The position numbers and the translations under genes are program-made. A stretch of 64,000 nucleotides of DNA from Pseudomonas lini (GTDB lineage: Bacteria; Pseudomonadota; Gammaproteobacteria; Pseudomonadales; Pseudomonadaceae), in NCBI RefSeq assembly GCF_964063345.1, contig NZ_OZ061318.1:2604001-2668000 (forward strand). The letters run 5' to 3'. Within the stretch, counting starts at the first letter, position 1. Every line of letters begins with the position of its first letter. The notes under the pieces were generated by a model. The model was not told the origin of the DNA, searched no databases, and worked only from the letters and a program-made list of their open reading frames with translations. This document shows, in pieces, positions 50,403-60,434 of this stretch.

Positions 50403-51211
50403 AAGGGTTTCTCCAACACGGCGTAAACCACTTGATAAGTCGCCGGCAGTCCCTGTGCCTGACGATACTGCTCGTAAGCCTCGATCAGGCCGAGGATCCG
50501 CGCCCGGCCGGTCAAACCGCCCGGCCGACCGGGGTTCAGATTGTGCGCCCCAAGTGCCTTGAGCTCATGGGTCAGGCTGCGGACATCGGGGTAATGCAAC
50601 ACATGCGGTTGCGTTTCGAGGCTGACGACCTTCAAGCCGCTGCCCGCGCAAAGCTGTTGGTAAACACCGAACTCGCGGAAGCGGTTGACGTGCACCATGC
50701 CGTCCACCTGACGCCAGCTGTCGCGCAATTCGTACAGCGTGCCTGCACACAGACTAGCAAACGCGAAAATTCCGCCCGGCTTCAGTACCCGGTACGCTTC
50801 ATTGAGCACCGAGGCGAAATCCGCGCACCATTGCACCGCCAGGCTGGAGAAGACCAGATCGCAGGTCGAGTCCTGCAACGGCAAGCGCTCCGCATCGCCT
50901 GCGATGTAATGAGTCGCGCCGCCCAAGGGACGGGCGTGATTGAGCATCCCTTCTGCGATGTCCAACGCCACGCCAGCGCTCGCAGGAAACCTCTGCGCCA
51001 AGGCTCGGCTGAAATACCCGGTGCCGCAGCCCATATCCATCCAACGAGCAGGAGCAAAATCTTCCGGCAACCGACGTAACAACTCGCTGCCCACGTCGCG
51101 CTGCAATTCGGCCACGCTGTCGTAGCTTGCCGCCGCACGGGAAAAGGATGCCGCCACCTGGCGCTTGTCGGGCAAGCCGCCGGGCAGGTTGGGAAGGGAT
51201 AAATCAGTCAT
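50399..51211 (-). CDS. bioC: Malonyl-ACP O-methyltransferase BioC
   Basis: SAM-dependent methylation of malonyl-ACP, which disguises it for pimelate chain synthesis. 270 residues from the ATG at 51211; the frame is open further upstream inside bioH, so the start is less certain. The start [16 protein letters not shown] is a BioC signature; the SAM loop is [14 protein letters not shown], then [14 protein letters not shown]. It overlaps bioH by 8 nt and bioD by four. Confidence 0.94.
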   Translation of the reverse strand: MTDLSLPNLPGGLPDKRQVAASFSRAAASYDSVAELQRDVGSELLRRLPEDFAPARWMDMGCGTGYFSRALAQRFPASAGVALDIAEGMLNHARPLGGATHYIAGDAERLPLQDSTCDLVFSSLAVQWCADFASVLNEAYRVLKPGGIFAFASLCAGTLYELRDSWRQVDGMVHVNRFREFGVYQQLCAGSGLKVVSLETQPHVLHYPDVRSLTHELKALGAHNLNPGRPGGLTGRARILGLIEAYEQYRQAQGLPATYQVVYAVLEKPL

Positions 51212-51935
51212 CACCGAACTCATGCAAAAAGGCCTGAATCGCCCCCGCCACACCGTGAGGGTCTTCCAGAAGAAACGCGTGACTGGCCTGTTCAATCAGA
51301 CCGATTTCGACATCCGGCAGCAACGTCAGCAGGTCTTGCGCCGCTTCGGCCGGGACCAGCCCGTCGAGGCCGCCAAACAAGTGCAATTGCGGGCCGCGAA
51401 ACGCTTGCAAGGCTTGCCGGGTATCCAATTGTGCGAGCAACTCCAGGCCGCTCATCAGCACCGGCGAAGACGTATGCGGTGCGCCAGCGAGCAACAGTCG
51501 CGACATCCCGCGCGGGTCTTCGGCACCTTGGGCGCACAACAGCGAAAAGCGTTTCAACGTCATGCGCGAGTCAGCCTTGCAGCCGGCCAGAAACGCATCG
51601 AAGGTTTCGCCGGGCATCGCGCTCGGCCACTGCTCATGGGCGACAAAAGAAGGGTTACTCGCCAGCGTCACCAAGCCACAGCAGCGGTCACCGCGTCGCG
51701 CCGCCAATTCGGACGCCAGCATGCCGCCCAATGACCAGCCACCGAGCCAGGCATCCTGTGGCAACGTCGAGTCCAACTCATCGAGCCATTCTTCAAGGTC
51801 GCTCGACTCCAGTTCCGGCAAGGGCTCGATCTCGACGCGCAGGTGCTCATCCAAACCCTGCAAGGCAGCCGCCAAGGGTTCCAGCGGCGAAATCCCGAGA
51901 CCCCAACCCGGCAGCAGAATCAGACGATCACGCAT
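51204..51935 (-). CDS. bioH: Pimeloyl-ACP methyl ester esterase BioH
   Basis: Removes the methyl group added by BioC once pimeloyl-ACP is complete. 243 residues from the ATG at 51935 (GGAG seven bases upstream). Alpha/beta-hydrolase with nucleophile elbow GWSLGG (Ser68), Asp in GGLDGLVP and His in ASHAFL. It overlaps bioF by 8 nt. BioH within the bio operon, rather than elsewhere as in E. coli, is normal for Pseudomonas. Confidence 0.93.
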   Translation of the reverse strand: MRDRLILLPGWGLGISPLEPLAAALQGLDEHLRVEIEPLPELESSDLEEWLDELDSTLPQDAWLGGWSLGGMLASELAARRGDRCCGLVTLASNPSFVAHEQWPSAMPGETFDAFLAGCKADSRMTLKRFSLLCAQGAEDPRGMSRLLLAGAPHTSSPVLMSGLELLAQLDTRQALQAFRGPQLHLFGGLDGLVPAEAAQDLLTLLPDVEIGLIEQASHAFLLEDPHGVAGAIQAFLHEFGDD

Positions 51936-53106
51936 GGCTTGGCTCCGGTCCCAGTTGTTGAAAACAATCGGCCAGTCCATTTAACAATAGCTGTACCTGC
52001 GCCTCGCTGTGAGCGGCGGTCAGGGTTACGCGCAAACGTGCGCTGCCTGCGGGCACAGTCGGTGGACGAATCGCAGTCACCATCAGTCCGCGTTCGCGCA
52101 GCATCTGCGACAGTCGAACCGCACGCCCGGCATCGCCGATCATGATCGGCTGGATCGGCGTGAAGCTGTCCATCAACTCCAGGCCAATCTGTTCGGCGCC
52201 TTGGCGGAACTGCCGAATCAGCGTCTGCAGATGCTCACGTCGCCAGTGTTCGCTGCGCAACAGCTCCAGGCTTTTCAGCGTCGCGCAGGCCAGCGCCGGC
52301 GGTTGGCTGGTGGTGTAGATGTATGGGCGAGCGAACTGGATCAGGCTTTCGATCAACTCTTCGCTGCCGGCGACAAAAGCACCGGCCGTACCGAAAGCCT
52401 TGCCGAGGGTACCAACCAACACCGGCACGTCTTCCTGGCTCAGACCGAAATGCTCGACGATCCCGCCGCCATGGGCACCCAGCGGACCAAAACCGTGAGC
52501 GTCATCGACCATCAGCCAAGCGCCTTTGGCCTTGGCTTCCCGCGCCAGCGCCGGCAGATCGGCGATGTCACCGTCCATGCTGAACACGCCATCGGTGACC
52601 ACCAGCGTATTGCCGGTGGCCTTCTCAAGGCGCTTGGCCAGACTGGCCGCGTCGTTATGCAGATAGCGATTGAAACGCGCACCTGACAACAGCCCCGCAT
52701 CCAGCAACGACGCATGATTGAGACGGTCTTCCAGCACCGTATCGCCCTGCCCGACCAGTGCGGTGACTGCGCCGAGGTTGGCCATGTAACCGGTGGTGAA
52801 CAGCAACGCTCGCGGGCGGCCGGTGAACTCGGCGAGGGCTTCTTCCAGTGCGTGATGCGGGCCGCTGTGGCCGATCACCAGATGCGAAGCACCACCGCCC
52901 ACGCCCCAACGCGACGCGCCGGCACGCCAGGCTTCAATCACTTGCGGATGATTGGCCAGGCCCAGGTAATCGTTGTTACAGAACGCCAGCAACGGCTGAC
53001 CATCGACCACCACTTCCGGGCCCTGAGGGCTCTCGAGCAGCGGGCGCTGGCGATAAAGGTTTTCGGCACGACGGGCAGCAAGGCGTGCGCTGAGATCGAA
53101 AGACAT
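51928..53106 (-). CDS. bioF: 8-amino-7-oxononanoate synthase BioF
   Basis: PLP enzyme condensing pimeloyl-ACP with alanine. 392 residues. PLP lysine K236 in GTLGKAFG, the same number as in the E. coli enzyme; [10 protein letters not shown] holds the Asp and His contacting the cofactor; [11 protein letters not shown] near the N-terminus. Followed without a gap by bioH. A REP pair separates it from bioB upstream. Confidence 0.97.
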   Translation of the reverse strand: MSFDLSARLAARRAENLYRQRPLLESPQGPEVVVDGQPLLAFCNNDYLGLANHPQVIEAWRAGASRWGVGGGASHLVIGHSGPHHALEEALAEFTGRPRALLFTTGYMANLGAVTALVGQGDTVLEDRLNHASLLDAGLLSGARFNRYLHNDAASLAKRLEKATGNTLVVTDGVFSMDGDIADLPALAREAKAKGAWLMVDDAHGFGPLGAHGGGIVEHFGLSQEDVPVLVGTLGKAFGTAGAFVAGSEELIESLIQFARPYIYTTSQPPALACATLKSLELLRSEHWRREHLQTLIRQFRQGAEQIGLELMDSFTPIQPIMIGDAGRAVRLSQMLRERGLMVTAIRPPTVPAGSARLRVTLTAAHSEAQVQLLLNGLADCFQQLGPEPSHA

Positions 53107-53152
53107 GCAGGCCTCAAGTGTCAGATCACATATATCAGGATGGACACAGATC

Positions 53153-53244
53153 CTGTGGGAGCTGGCTTGCCTGCGATGACGGTGTCACATTCAACAAAGA
53201 TGTCGAATGCTCCATCGCTATCGCGGGCAAGCCCGCTCCCACAG
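53153..53244. repeat. Paired REP element between bioB and bioF
   Basis: Inverted copies related to GTGGGAGCGGGCTTGCCCGC (the first copy has GTGGGAGCTGGCTTGCCTGC, two changes) fill the 173-bp bioF-bioB gap inside the biotin operon. Confidence 0.85.
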
Positions 53245-53279
53245 TGTTTTGCATTGCATCAAAAAAGTCGATTCCAGCT

Positions 53280-54335
53280 TCAGACCGCAGCGTTATAGAA
53301 CTGCTCGCTGCTCTTCTGCTCCACCAGTGCCTGTTCGATGGCGGCCTGATGCACTTCGTCGGCGTGCTCTTCGCGCGCTTCCGGCAGGATGCCCAGACGC
53401 GAGAACAGTTGCATGTCCTTGTCCGCCTGCGGGTTGGCGGTGGTCAGCAGTTTCTCGCCGTAGAAAATCGAGTTGGCGCCGGCAAAGAACGCCAGGGCCT
53501 GCATCTGTTCGTTCATCGCTTCACGGCCGGCGGACAGGCGCACATGGGATTGCGGCATCAGGATGCGCGCGACGGCGAGCATGCGGATGAAGTCGAACGG
53601 GTCGACGTCGTCGGCGTTTTCCAGCGGCGTACCGGCGACTTTCACCAGCATGTTGATCGGCACCGACTCTGGATGCTCGGGCAGGTTGGCCAGCTGGATC
53701 AACAGGTTGGCGCGGTCGTCGAGGGATTCGCCCATACCGAGAATGCCGCCGGAGCAGATCTTCATCCCCGAATCACGCACATAAGCCAGGGTTTGCAGGC
53801 GCTCGCCGTAAGTACGGGTCGTGATGATGCTGCCGTAGAACTCAGGCGAGGTGTCGAGGTTGTGGTTGTAGTAATCCAGGCCGGCTTCGGCCAGGGCGAC
53901 GGTCTGGTCCTGATCGAGACGACCGAGGGTCATGCAGGTTTCCAGGCCCATGGCTTTCACGCCTTTGACCATTTCCAACACGTACGGCATGTCTTTGGCC
54001 GACGGGTGTTTCCACGCCGCGCCCATGCAGAAACGGGTCGAACCGATGGCCTTGGCACGAGCGGCCTCTTCGAGGACCTTCTGCACTTCCATCAGTTTTT
54101 CTTTTTCCAGGCCAGTGTTGTAGTGGCCGGACTGCGGACAATATTTGCAATCTTCAGGGCACGCACCGGTCTTGATCGACAGCAGCGTCGACACCTGAAC
54201 GCGGTTGGCGTCGAAATGCGCGCGGTGCACCGTCTGCGCCTGGAACAGCAGGTCGTTGAATGGCTGAACGAAGAGTGCTTTGACTTCGGCCAAAGACCAG
54301 TCATGACGCAGGGTTGCAGTGGTGCTGGCGCTCAT
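53280..54335 (-). CDS. bioB: Biotin synthase BioB (radical SAM)
   Basis: Inserts sulfur into dethiobiotin. 351 residues from the ATG at 54335; longer in-frame starts overlap the divergent comF. Radical-SAM cysteines C59, C63 and C66 (CPEDCKYC), then FCMGAAW and the C-terminal [11 protein letters not shown] region that binds the second cluster. First gene of bioB-F-H-C-D. A BirA-like operator overlaps its putative -35 region. Confidence 0.96.
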   Translation of the reverse strand: MSASTTATLRHDWSLAEVKALFVQPFNDLLFQAQTVHRAHFDANRVQVSTLLSIKTGACPEDCKYCPQSGHYNTGLEKEKLMEVQKVLEEAARAKAIGSTRFCMGAAWKHPSAKDMPYVLEMVKGVKAMGLETCMTLGRLDQDQTVALAEAGLDYYNHNLDTSPEFYGSIITTRTYGERLQTLAYVRDSGMKICSGGILGMGESLDDRANLLIQLANLPEHPESVPINMLVKVAGTPLENADDVDPFDFIRMLAVARILMPQSHVRLSAGREAMNEQMQALAFFAGANSIFYGEKLLTTANPQADKDMQLFSRLGILPEAREEHADEVHQAAIEQALVEQKSSEQFYNAAV

Positions 54336-54425
54336 GGGCGTTTCCTTGTTTATGCTTGGCAAGCGGCTCGGGAATGGAATACCCACAGACGCGACACGGA
54401 TGTTCGGCATATTTAAGGAAGAGCG

Positions 54426-55166
54426 ATGCGCTGTCAACCACGTTACGTAGGACCGGTTTACATCTGGTTAAACAATAACCAACACTGCTTACTTTGCAAC
54501 GAAGCGACCGAGGATATCAGGCCAATCTGTATGGCCTGTGAAACTGACCTGCCTTGGCTTGGCGATCACTGCCAAACATGCGCCCTGCCCTTACCGGCGG
54601 CGGGCCTGACGTGTGGCCAATGTTTAAAGCTACCGCCGGCCTTCGAACGAGTCGCCGCACCCTGGACTTACAGCTTTCCTGTCGACAGTTTGATCACGCG
54701 CTTTAAGCACAGCGCGAAATGGCCATTTGGCCGCCTGCTCGCCGAACTTCTCGCTCAATTCCTGCAACATCGTTTCGATGAGGATCTGGACCGGCCCGAT
54801 GCGCTGATACCGGTACCTCTGGCCACCAAACGTCTGCGCCAGCGAGGTTTCAACCAGGCGGCGATGCTCGCCCGCTGGCTCAGCGTCAGCCTCGACATTC
54901 CTTGTGATGAAACGCTGTTGCTGAGAATCCAGGACACCAGCGCGCAACAAAAGCTGAATGCCGACGAACGTAAAAAGAACCTGCGCCACGCCTTTGCCCT
55001 CGCGCCCGTGGCTTCGATCAAGGGCCGCCACCTCGCATTGGTCGATGACGTGCTAACAACCGGCGCCACCGCCCAGGCCCTGGCTCGCTTGTTGATGGAT
55101 GCGGGGGCCGCGCGAGTCGATGTCTACTGCCTTGCCCGTACACCCAAACCTGGCGATGAGGGCTGA
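54426..55166 (+). CDS. comF: ComF-family phosphoribosyltransferase-like protein
   Basis: 246 residues: an N-terminal four-cysteine zinc-binding pair of motifs (CLLCN...ICMAC, CQTC...CGQC) and a C-terminal PRTase-like domain with [17 protein letters not shown]. ComF proteins are needed for single-strand DNA uptake in transformable bacteria (Haemophilus, Bacillus); in Pseudomonas the role is largely inferred. Divergent from bioB, with the usual Pseudomonas arrangement. The start at 54426 sits inside the shared control region; the YIWLNN segment upstream of the zinc finger resembles other Pseudomonas ComF starts, so I keep it. Confidence 0.88.
   Translation: MRCQPRYVGPVYIWLNNNQHCLLCNEATEDIRPICMACETDLPWLGDHCQTCALPLPAAGLTCGQCLKLPPAFERVAAPWTYSFPVDSLITRFKHSAKWPFGRLLAELLAQFLQHRFDEDLDRPDALIPVPLATKRLRQRGFNQAAMLARWLSVSLDIPCDETLLLRIQDTSAQQKLNADERKKNLRHAFALAPVASIKGRHLALVDDVLTTGATAQALARLLMDAGAARVDVYCLARTPKPGDEG
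54432..54462. promoter_or_regulatory. BirA-like biotin operator overlapping the bioB promoter and comF start
   Basis: TGTCAACC (54432-54439), 15 bases, then GGTTTACA (54455-54462), close to the enterobacterial BirA half-sites TGTAAACC and GGTTTACA (one mismatch, spacer one shorter than in E. coli). Read on the minus strand, the first half contains a perfect TTGACA (54432-54437) suitable as the bioB -35, with the weak T-A-rich TTAAATA after 15-16 bases. Lies within the first codons of comF. Confidence 0.6.
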
Positions 55167-55229
55167 CTTGACTCCCGCACCTCAAGCCGCCAACGTCCTA
55201 TCCATCGTCACAGCCCAAAGCGTCTCGCC

Positions 55230-55994
55230 ATGTCCTTGCCTACGTTGTTGTCCCAACACATTGTCCGTCGCCCGCAGCGCATCGCGTTGCTGCAACACAT
55301 CGCCGAACAAGGCTCGATCACCCGCGCCGCGAAAAGCGCGGGCCTGAGTTACAAAGCGGCGTGGGATGCCATCGACGAGCTGAACAACCTCGCGCAGAAA
55401 CCGCTGGTGGAGCGCAGCGTCGGCGGCAAGGGCGGCGGTGGCGCCAAACTGTCCAGCGAAGGCGAGCGCGTGTTGCGTCTGTATCAAAAGCTGCAAGCGT
55501 TGCAGGCCCAAGTGCTGGAAACCGCCGAGGAGGCCAGTGACTTGGACCTGCTCGGGCGCCTGATGCTCAGAACCAGCGCGCGCAATCAACTGCACGGCAA
55601 GGTCGTGGCGATCGATGCACAGGGACGCAACGACCGCATCCGTCTTGAACTGGCCGAAGGCTTGCGTATCGATGCGCAGATCACCCACGACAGCTCTCTG
55701 CGCCTGGAACTGCAAACCGGCACCGAAGTGGTGGCACTGATCAAGGCTGGCTGGCTGGAACTGCTGGGCATCGATCAAGCCGCGACGCCCGGCAACAACT
55801 GCCTGAAGGGCATGATCGAAGAAATCCTCGACGCCGATGACGGCCCCAGCGAAGTGCGTATCGGCCTGCCTAATGGCCAGACGCTTTGCGCCCTGGCCGA
55901 GCCTCTGCACTTGAAAACCCTCGAGCTTGCCGCTGATAAACCGGTGCTGGTGCAATTCGCACCGTCCAACATTCTGCTGGGTACACCGCTTTAG
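55230..55994 (+). CDS. ModE-like molybdate-responsive transcriptional regulator
   Basis: 254 residues: an N-terminal LysR-like winged helix (ALLQHIAEQGSITRAAKSAGLSYKAAWDAIDELN) and two C-terminal molybdate-binding TOBE domains (TSARNQLHGKVVAI and ATPGNNCLKGMIEEILD). ModE binds MoO4 and represses molybdate uptake. No mod transporter genes adjoin it here, so it acts in trans or belongs to a wider molybdenum regulon. Own unit after comF, 63 bp away. Confidence 0.88.
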   Translation: MSLPTLLSQHIVRRPQRIALLQHIAEQGSITRAAKSAGLSYKAAWDAIDELNNLAQKPLVERSVGGKGGGGAKLSSEGERVLRLYQKLQALQAQVLETAEEASDLDLLGRLMLRTSARNQLHGKVVAIDAQGRNDRIRLELAEGLRIDAQITHDSSLRLELQTGTEVVALIKAGWLELLGIDQAATPGNNCLKGMIEEILDADDGPSEVRIGLPNGQTLCALAEPLHLKTLELAADKPVLVQFAPSNILLGTPL

Positions 55995-56097
55995 CCCAAG
56001 TGCATCGCAACCTCTGTAGCAGTGTGTTGTGGCGACTGCAACAAAACCTTCATCGATCACCATTAAGGTGACTGCAAAAACCCGCAGGGAGCCTGAT

Positions 56098-57999
56098 GTG
56101 AGCTTATTAGAAGACAACCAACCCACCGACCTCGAAAAGATGGTTGGCCTCAGCCGTCGAGGCTTCATCAGCGCTGGTGCCCTCTGCGGTGCAGCGATGT
56201 TTCTCGGTGGCAATTTGCTGAGTCGCAGTGTGCTGGCCGCCAGCGTCAGCGCGGGCTCCAGCAAACTGTTGGGTTTCGACAGCATCGCCGCCGCCACGAC
56301 CGACGCCATTACCCTGCCGCCGGGCTACAAATCTTCGGTTTTGATCAGTTGGGGGCAGCCGTTGCAAAAGAATGGCCCGGCTTTCGACCCGAGCGGTAAC
56401 GGCACGGCCCAGGCGCAGGAAGTCCAATTCGGCGACAACAACGACGGCATGAGCCTGTTCGAATTTCCCGGCGACAAAGACCGGGCACTGATGGCGATCA
56501 ACAACGAATACACCAACTACCGCTACCTCTACCCCCACGGCGGCACGCCGCAATCGGCAGAAGATGTGCGCAAGGCCCTGGCCTGTGAAGGCGTGTCGGT
56601 GATCGAAGTGCAGCGCAAGAATGGCCAATGGCAATTCGTCCAGGGCTCGCGCTACAACCGGCGCATTCACGGTAACGCGCCGATCAGCCTGAGCGGTCCG
56701 GCGGCCGGTCACGAGCTGATGAAAACCAGCGCCGACAAACACGGCAAGAACGTCCTCGGCACCTTCCAGAATTGCGCCAATGGCAAGACGCCGTGGGGCA
56801 CTTACCTCACCTGCGAAGAGAACTTCACCGACTGCTTCGGCAGTAGCAATGCCGAGCAGAAATTCGATGCCGCGCAGAAACGCTACGGCGCGGTGGCGGC
56901 CAGTAAAGAAATCAACTGGCATCAACATGACCCGCGCTTCGATCTGGCGAAAAACCCCAACGAACTCAACCGCCACGGCTGGGTAGTGGAAATCGACCCG
57001 TTCGATCCGCAGTCGATGCCGGTCAAACGCACTGCGCTGGGCCGCTTCAAACATGAAAACGCCGCGCTGGCCGAAACCAATGACGGTCGCGCCGTGGTGT
57101 ACATGGGCGACGATGAACGTGGCGAGTTCATCTATAAGTTCGTTAGCCGCGACAAGATCAACCACAAAAACCCCAAAGCCAACCGCGACCTGCTGGATCA
57201 CGGCACCTTGTACGTGGCGCGTTTCGACGCGGGCGACGGCAACGCCGATCACCCGAAAGGCCAAGGCCAGTGGATCGAACTGACCCACGGCAAAAATGGC
57301 ATCGATGCCAGCAGCGGCTTTGCCGATCAGGCCGAAGTGCTGATTCATGCACGTCTCGCAGCCAGCGTTGCGAGCGCGACGCGCATGGACCGTCCGGAAT
57401 GGATCGTTGTCAGCCCCAAGGATGGCCAGGTTTATTGCACCCTGACCAACAACGCCAAACGCGGCGAAGAAGGCCAGCCGGTGGGCGGGCCAAACCCGCG
57501 CGAGAAAAACGTTTACGGTCAGATCCTGCGCTGGCGCACCGACCACGACGATCACGGCTCGAAAAGCTTTGCCTGGGATCTGTTTGTAGTCGCTGGCAAC
57601 CCAGGCGTCCACGCCGGTACGCCAAAAGGTGGTTCATCGAATATCACCCCGCAGAACATGTTCAACAGCCCCGACGGCTTGGGCTTCGACAAAGCCGGAC
57701 GCTTGTGGATTCTCACGGATGGCGATTCGAGCAACGCCGGTGACTTCGCGGGCATGGGCAATAACCAGATGCTCTGTGCTGACCCCGTGACGGGCGAGAT
57801 CCGTCGCTTCATGGTCGGCCCGGTGGGCTGTGAGGTGACGGGGATCAGCTTCTCGCCGGATCAGAAAACCTTGTTTGTCGGGATTCAGCATCCGGGGGAA
57901 AACGGTGGGTCAACGTTCCCTGAGCATCTGCCTAACGGCAAGCCGCGGTCTTCGGTGATGGCGATTTCCCGCGAGGATGGCGGGATCGTCGGCGCCTGA
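56098..57999 (+). CDS. PhoX-family alkaline phosphatase, Tat-exported
   Basis: Calcium/iron phosphatase family (DUF839). 633 residues from a GTG at 56098 with GGGAG six bases upstream; an upstream GTG at 56029 is less likely. The Tat signal SRRGFISAGALCGAAMF begins at residue 19, so it is exported folded to the periplasm. Family blocks are NNDGMSLFEF, INNEYTNYRYLYPHGG, WGTYLTCEENFTDCFG and GQILRWRTDHDDHG. No Pho box was recognised in the short upstream gap. Release of phosphate from organic esters is inferred from the family. Confidence 0.9.
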   Translation: MSLLEDNQPTDLEKMVGLSRRGFISAGALCGAAMFLGGNLLSRSVLAASVSAGSSKLLGFDSIAAATTDAITLPPGYKSSVLISWGQPLQKNGPAFDPSGNGTAQAQEVQFGDNNDGMSLFEFPGDKDRALMAINNEYTNYRYLYPHGGTPQSAEDVRKALACEGVSVIEVQRKNGQWQFVQGSRYNRRIHGNAPISLSGPAAGHELMKTSADKHGKNVLGTFQNCANGKTPWGTYLTCEENFTDCFGSSNAEQKFDAAQKRYGAVAASKEINWHQHDPRFDLAKNPNELNRHGWVVEIDPFDPQSMPVKRTALGRFKHENAALAETNDGRAVVYMGDDERGEFIYKFVSRDKINHKNPKANRDLLDHGTLYVARFDAGDGNADHPKGQGQWIELTHGKNGIDASSGFADQAEVLIHARLAASVASATRMDRPEWIVVSPKDGQVYCTLTNNAKRGEEGQPVGGPNPREKNVYGQILRWRTDHDDHGSKSFAWDLFVVAGNPGVHAGTPKGGSSNITPQNMFNSPDGLGFDKAGRLWILTDGDSSNAGDFAGMGNNQMLCADPVTGEIRRFMVGPVGCEVTGISFSPDQKTLFVGIQHPGENGGSTFPEHLPNGKPRSSVMAISREDGGIVGA

Positions 58000-58007
58000 T
58001 AGGGCCA

Positions 58008-58094
58008 TATCGCGGGCAAGCCCGCTCCCACAAGGATAGGCGCGATTTCAAAATTAGCGCATGACCTGTGGGAGCGGGCTTGCCCGCGATGGCG
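58008..58094. repeat. Paired REP element after the phoX-type gene
   Basis: Two inverted GTGGGAGCGGGCTTGCCCGC arms separated by about 35 bp, starting nine bases after the PhoX stop. Confidence 0.92.
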
Positions 58095-58195
58095 TCGGTG
58101 TGAACAACACTTACCTCAACCCAACCACTAAAGAAGCCCCGTCTGCGCTACCATGCTTGGCCCGACGCGGCAGCCTGCTGCGCGCAGGAGTCAGC

Positions 58196-59170
58196 ATGGC
58201 CCACCCGTTTGCAACGCTCACCCCAGACCTCGTGCTCGATGCCGTCGAAAGCATCGGCTTTCTCAGCGACGCACGCATTCTGGCGCTCAACAGCTACGAG
58301 AACCGCGTCTATCAGGTCGGCATCGAAGACTCCGAGCCGCTGATCGCCAAGTTCTACCGTCCGCAGCGCTGGACCAACGAAGCGATTCTCGAAGAACACC
58401 AATTCACCTTCGAACTCGCCGAGTGCGACGTACCGGTGGTCGCGCCGATGATTCACAACGGTGCCAGCCTGCACGAACACAACGGTTTCCGTTTCACCCT
58501 GTTTCCCCGTCGCGGCGGCCGCGCACCGGAGCCGGGCAATCTCGATCAGCTGTATCGCCTGGGGCAATTGCTGGGTCGCCTGCATGCGGTCGGTGCTACA
58601 AAACCGTTCGAACACCGTGAAGCGCTGGGGGTAAAGAACTTTGGTCAGGACTCGCTGACGACCCTGCTCGAAGGCAATTTCGTACCCAAAAGTTTGCTGC
58701 CGGCCTACGAGTCCGTTGCCCGCGACCTGCTCAAGCGGGTCGAAGAGGTCTACAAGGCCACGCCGCATCAGAACATCCGCATGCACGGCGATTGCCACCC
58801 CGGCAACATGATGTGCCGCGATGAGATGTTCCACATCGTCGACCTCGACGACTGCCGCATGGGCCCGGCGGTGCAGGATATCTGGATGATGTTGGCGGGT
58901 GATCGTCAGGAATGTCTGGGACAGTTGTCGGAATTGATGGACGGCTATAACGAATTCCACGACTTCGATCCGCGAGAGCTGGCGCTGATCGAGCCGCTGC
59001 GCGCCTTGCGCCTGATGCACTACAGCGCCTGGCTCGCCCGTCGCTGGGACGACCCGGCCTTCCCTCGCAGCTTTCCGTGGTTCGGCACCGAGCGCTATTG
59101 GGGCGATCAAGTATTGGCGTTGCGTGAGCAACTCGCCGCACTCAATGAAGAGCCACTAAAACTCTTCTAA
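58196..59170 (+). CDS. srkA: Stress-response kinase SrkA (YihE family)
   Basis: Serine/threonine kinase of the aminoglycoside-phosphotransferase-like fold; counters stress-induced death in E. coli. 324 residues from the ATG at 58196 (AGGAG five bases upstream); the frame extends upstream through the REP pair, so that part is excluded. Catalytic loop MHGDCHPGN (H197, D199, N204) and metal-binding DLDD (216-219). Expected cytosolic. Confidence 0.93.
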   Translation: MAHPFATLTPDLVLDAVESIGFLSDARILALNSYENRVYQVGIEDSEPLIAKFYRPQRWTNEAILEEHQFTFELAECDVPVVAPMIHNGASLHEHNGFRFTLFPRRGGRAPEPGNLDQLYRLGQLLGRLHAVGATKPFEHREALGVKNFGQDSLTTLLEGNFVPKSLLPAYESVARDLLKRVEEVYKATPHQNIRMHGDCHPGNMMCRDEMFHIVDLDDCRMGPAVQDIWMMLAGDRQECLGQLSELMDGYNEFHDFDPRELALIEPLRALRLMHYSAWLARRWDDPAFPRSFPWFGTERYWGDQVLALREQLAALNEEPLKLF

Positions 59171-59182
59171 ACACCACGGACC

Positions 59183-59273
59183 TGTAGGAGCGAGGCTTGC
59201 CCGCGAAGAACGATAACGCGGTTTGTCTGACGAACCGCATCATCGTTCTTCGCGGGCAAGCCTCGCTCCTACA
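59183..59273. repeat. Paired REP element with 32-bp perfect arms
   Basis: Arms 59183-59214 and 59242-59273 are perfect inverted copies of 32 bases beginning TGTAGGAGCGAGGCTTGCC; the 27-bp centre holds a further GCGGTT/AACCGC pair. Together they would form a very long hairpin between srkA and rarD. Confidence 0.95.
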
Positions 59274-59331
59274 AAAAACATGACACATCTATACAATCCC
59301 CTCTTTGTTAGCTGCCTAAGCAAGGATTCTC

Positions 59332-60219
59332 ATGCAAGCCGCCAACCCGCGTCGCGGGTACATCCTGGGCCTGAGTGCCTACATCATCTGGGGCCTGTTC
59401 CCGATCTACTTCAAAGCCATCGCCAACGTACCCGCCGTGGAGATCATCATCCACCGAGTGCTGTGGTCCGCGCTGTTCGGCGCTTTGCTGCTACTCGTCT
59501 GGAAGCATCCCGGCTGGTGGCGTGAGCTGCGGGAGAATCCGCGGCGGCTGGCAATCCTGGCCCTGAGCGGCACGTTGATCGCCGCCAACTGGCTGACCTA
59601 CGTCTGGTCGGTGAACAACGGACGCATGCTTGAAGCCAGCCTCGGTTACTACATCAACCCGCTGGTAAACGTGTTGTTGGGGATGCTGATCCTCGGCGAA
59701 CGGCTGCGGCGCATGCAATGGCTGGCGGTTGGCCTGGCGGCGGTCGGTGTTGCGCAGCAAGTGTGGCAAGTCGGCAGCCTGCCGTGGGTGTCGCTGGTAC
59801 TGGCATTGACCTTCGGCTTCTATGGACTGATCCGCAAGCAGGCACCGGTCAAGGCGCTGCCGGGGCTGGTGGTGGAAACCTGGATGCTGGTGCCGATTGC
59901 CGTCGCCTGGTTGCTGTTCAATCCGACCGCGACCAGCGCGCAAGCCGAATTCTGGACCACCTCTGAAGCCTGGTGGTTGGTGGCTGCAGGTCCGGTGACG
60001 CTGGTACCGCTGGTGTGTTTCAACGCCGCCGCCCGGCATTTGCCCTACACCACCCTCGGATTTCTCCAGTACCTGGCGCCGACGCTGGTGTTGTTGCAAG
60101 CCGTTCTGCTGTTTGGCGAGCACTTGTCGTCCAGCACGCTGGTGGCATTCATCTTTATCTGGGCTGGTTTGGCGATTTACAGCATCGACGCGTGGATAAG
60201 TCTGCGCCGCCGTCGCTGA
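59332..60219 (+). CDS. rarD: RarD-type EamA family transporter
   Basis: Inner-membrane protein of 295 residues with ten hydrophobic segments, two EamA (DMT) repeats. The start GYILGLSAYIIWGLFPIYFKAI and later YTTLGFLQYLAPT are RarD hallmarks. Named for chloramphenicol sensitivity in E. coli; its substrate is not established. A stem-loop at 60242-60264 follows. Confidence 0.93.
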   Translation: MQAANPRRGYILGLSAYIIWGLFPIYFKAIANVPAVEIIIHRVLWSALFGALLLLVWKHPGWWRELRENPRRLAILALSGTLIAANWLTYVWSVNNGRMLEASLGYYINPLVNVLLGMLILGERLRRMQWLAVGLAAVGVAQQVWQVGSLPWVSLVLALTFGFYGLIRKQAPVKALPGLVVETWMLVPIAVAWLLFNPTATSAQAEFWTTSEAWWLVAAGPVTLVPLVCFNAAARHLPYTTLGFLQYLAPTLVLLQAVLLFGEHLSSSTLVAFIFIWAGLAIYSIDAWISLRRRR

Positions 60220-60241
60220 TCAGAAAACGTACAAACCTCTA

Positions 60242-60264
60242 CAGGCCACGTCTCTCGTGGCCTG
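60242..60264 (+). terminator. Probable terminator of rarD
   Basis: CAGGCCACG-TCTCT-CGTGGCCTG, a 9-bp perfect stem 22 bp past the rarD stop, followed by CATCTATCC, a poor U-tract, so its efficiency is uncertain. Confidence 0.65.
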
Positions 60265-60282
60265 CATCTATCCTTCCCAAGG

Positions 60283-60403
60283 TTATCCACAGTGTGATCC
60301 CCGGCGTTTGTGCGCAAGTCACTGAAACTGCTGGTTTTTTGATCAGATCCTGAAGAGCACCGGCCGACGTGGCCTGGCGAGGTGTCTCTACAGGTTATCC
60401 ACA
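60283..60403. promoter_or_regulatory. Two consensus DnaA boxes between rarD and the GcvR-like gene
   Basis: TTATCCACA occurs at 60283-60291 and 60395-60403, both exact R1-type boxes on the same strand, 112 bp apart, in a 215-bp non-coding gap. A third, partial box (TTATCCAAG, opposite strand) lies near 60421-60430. The gap is not at oriC. Confidence 0.55.
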
Positions 60404-60434
60404 GGCAGGTGCACGTATAACTTGGATAACCTTT

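Noticed and set aside
58061..58195. Upstream extension of srkA, and similarly of pqqC (37010-37135)
   Set aside because: Both extensions run through REP pairs, and a good ribosome site precedes the chosen ATG in each case.
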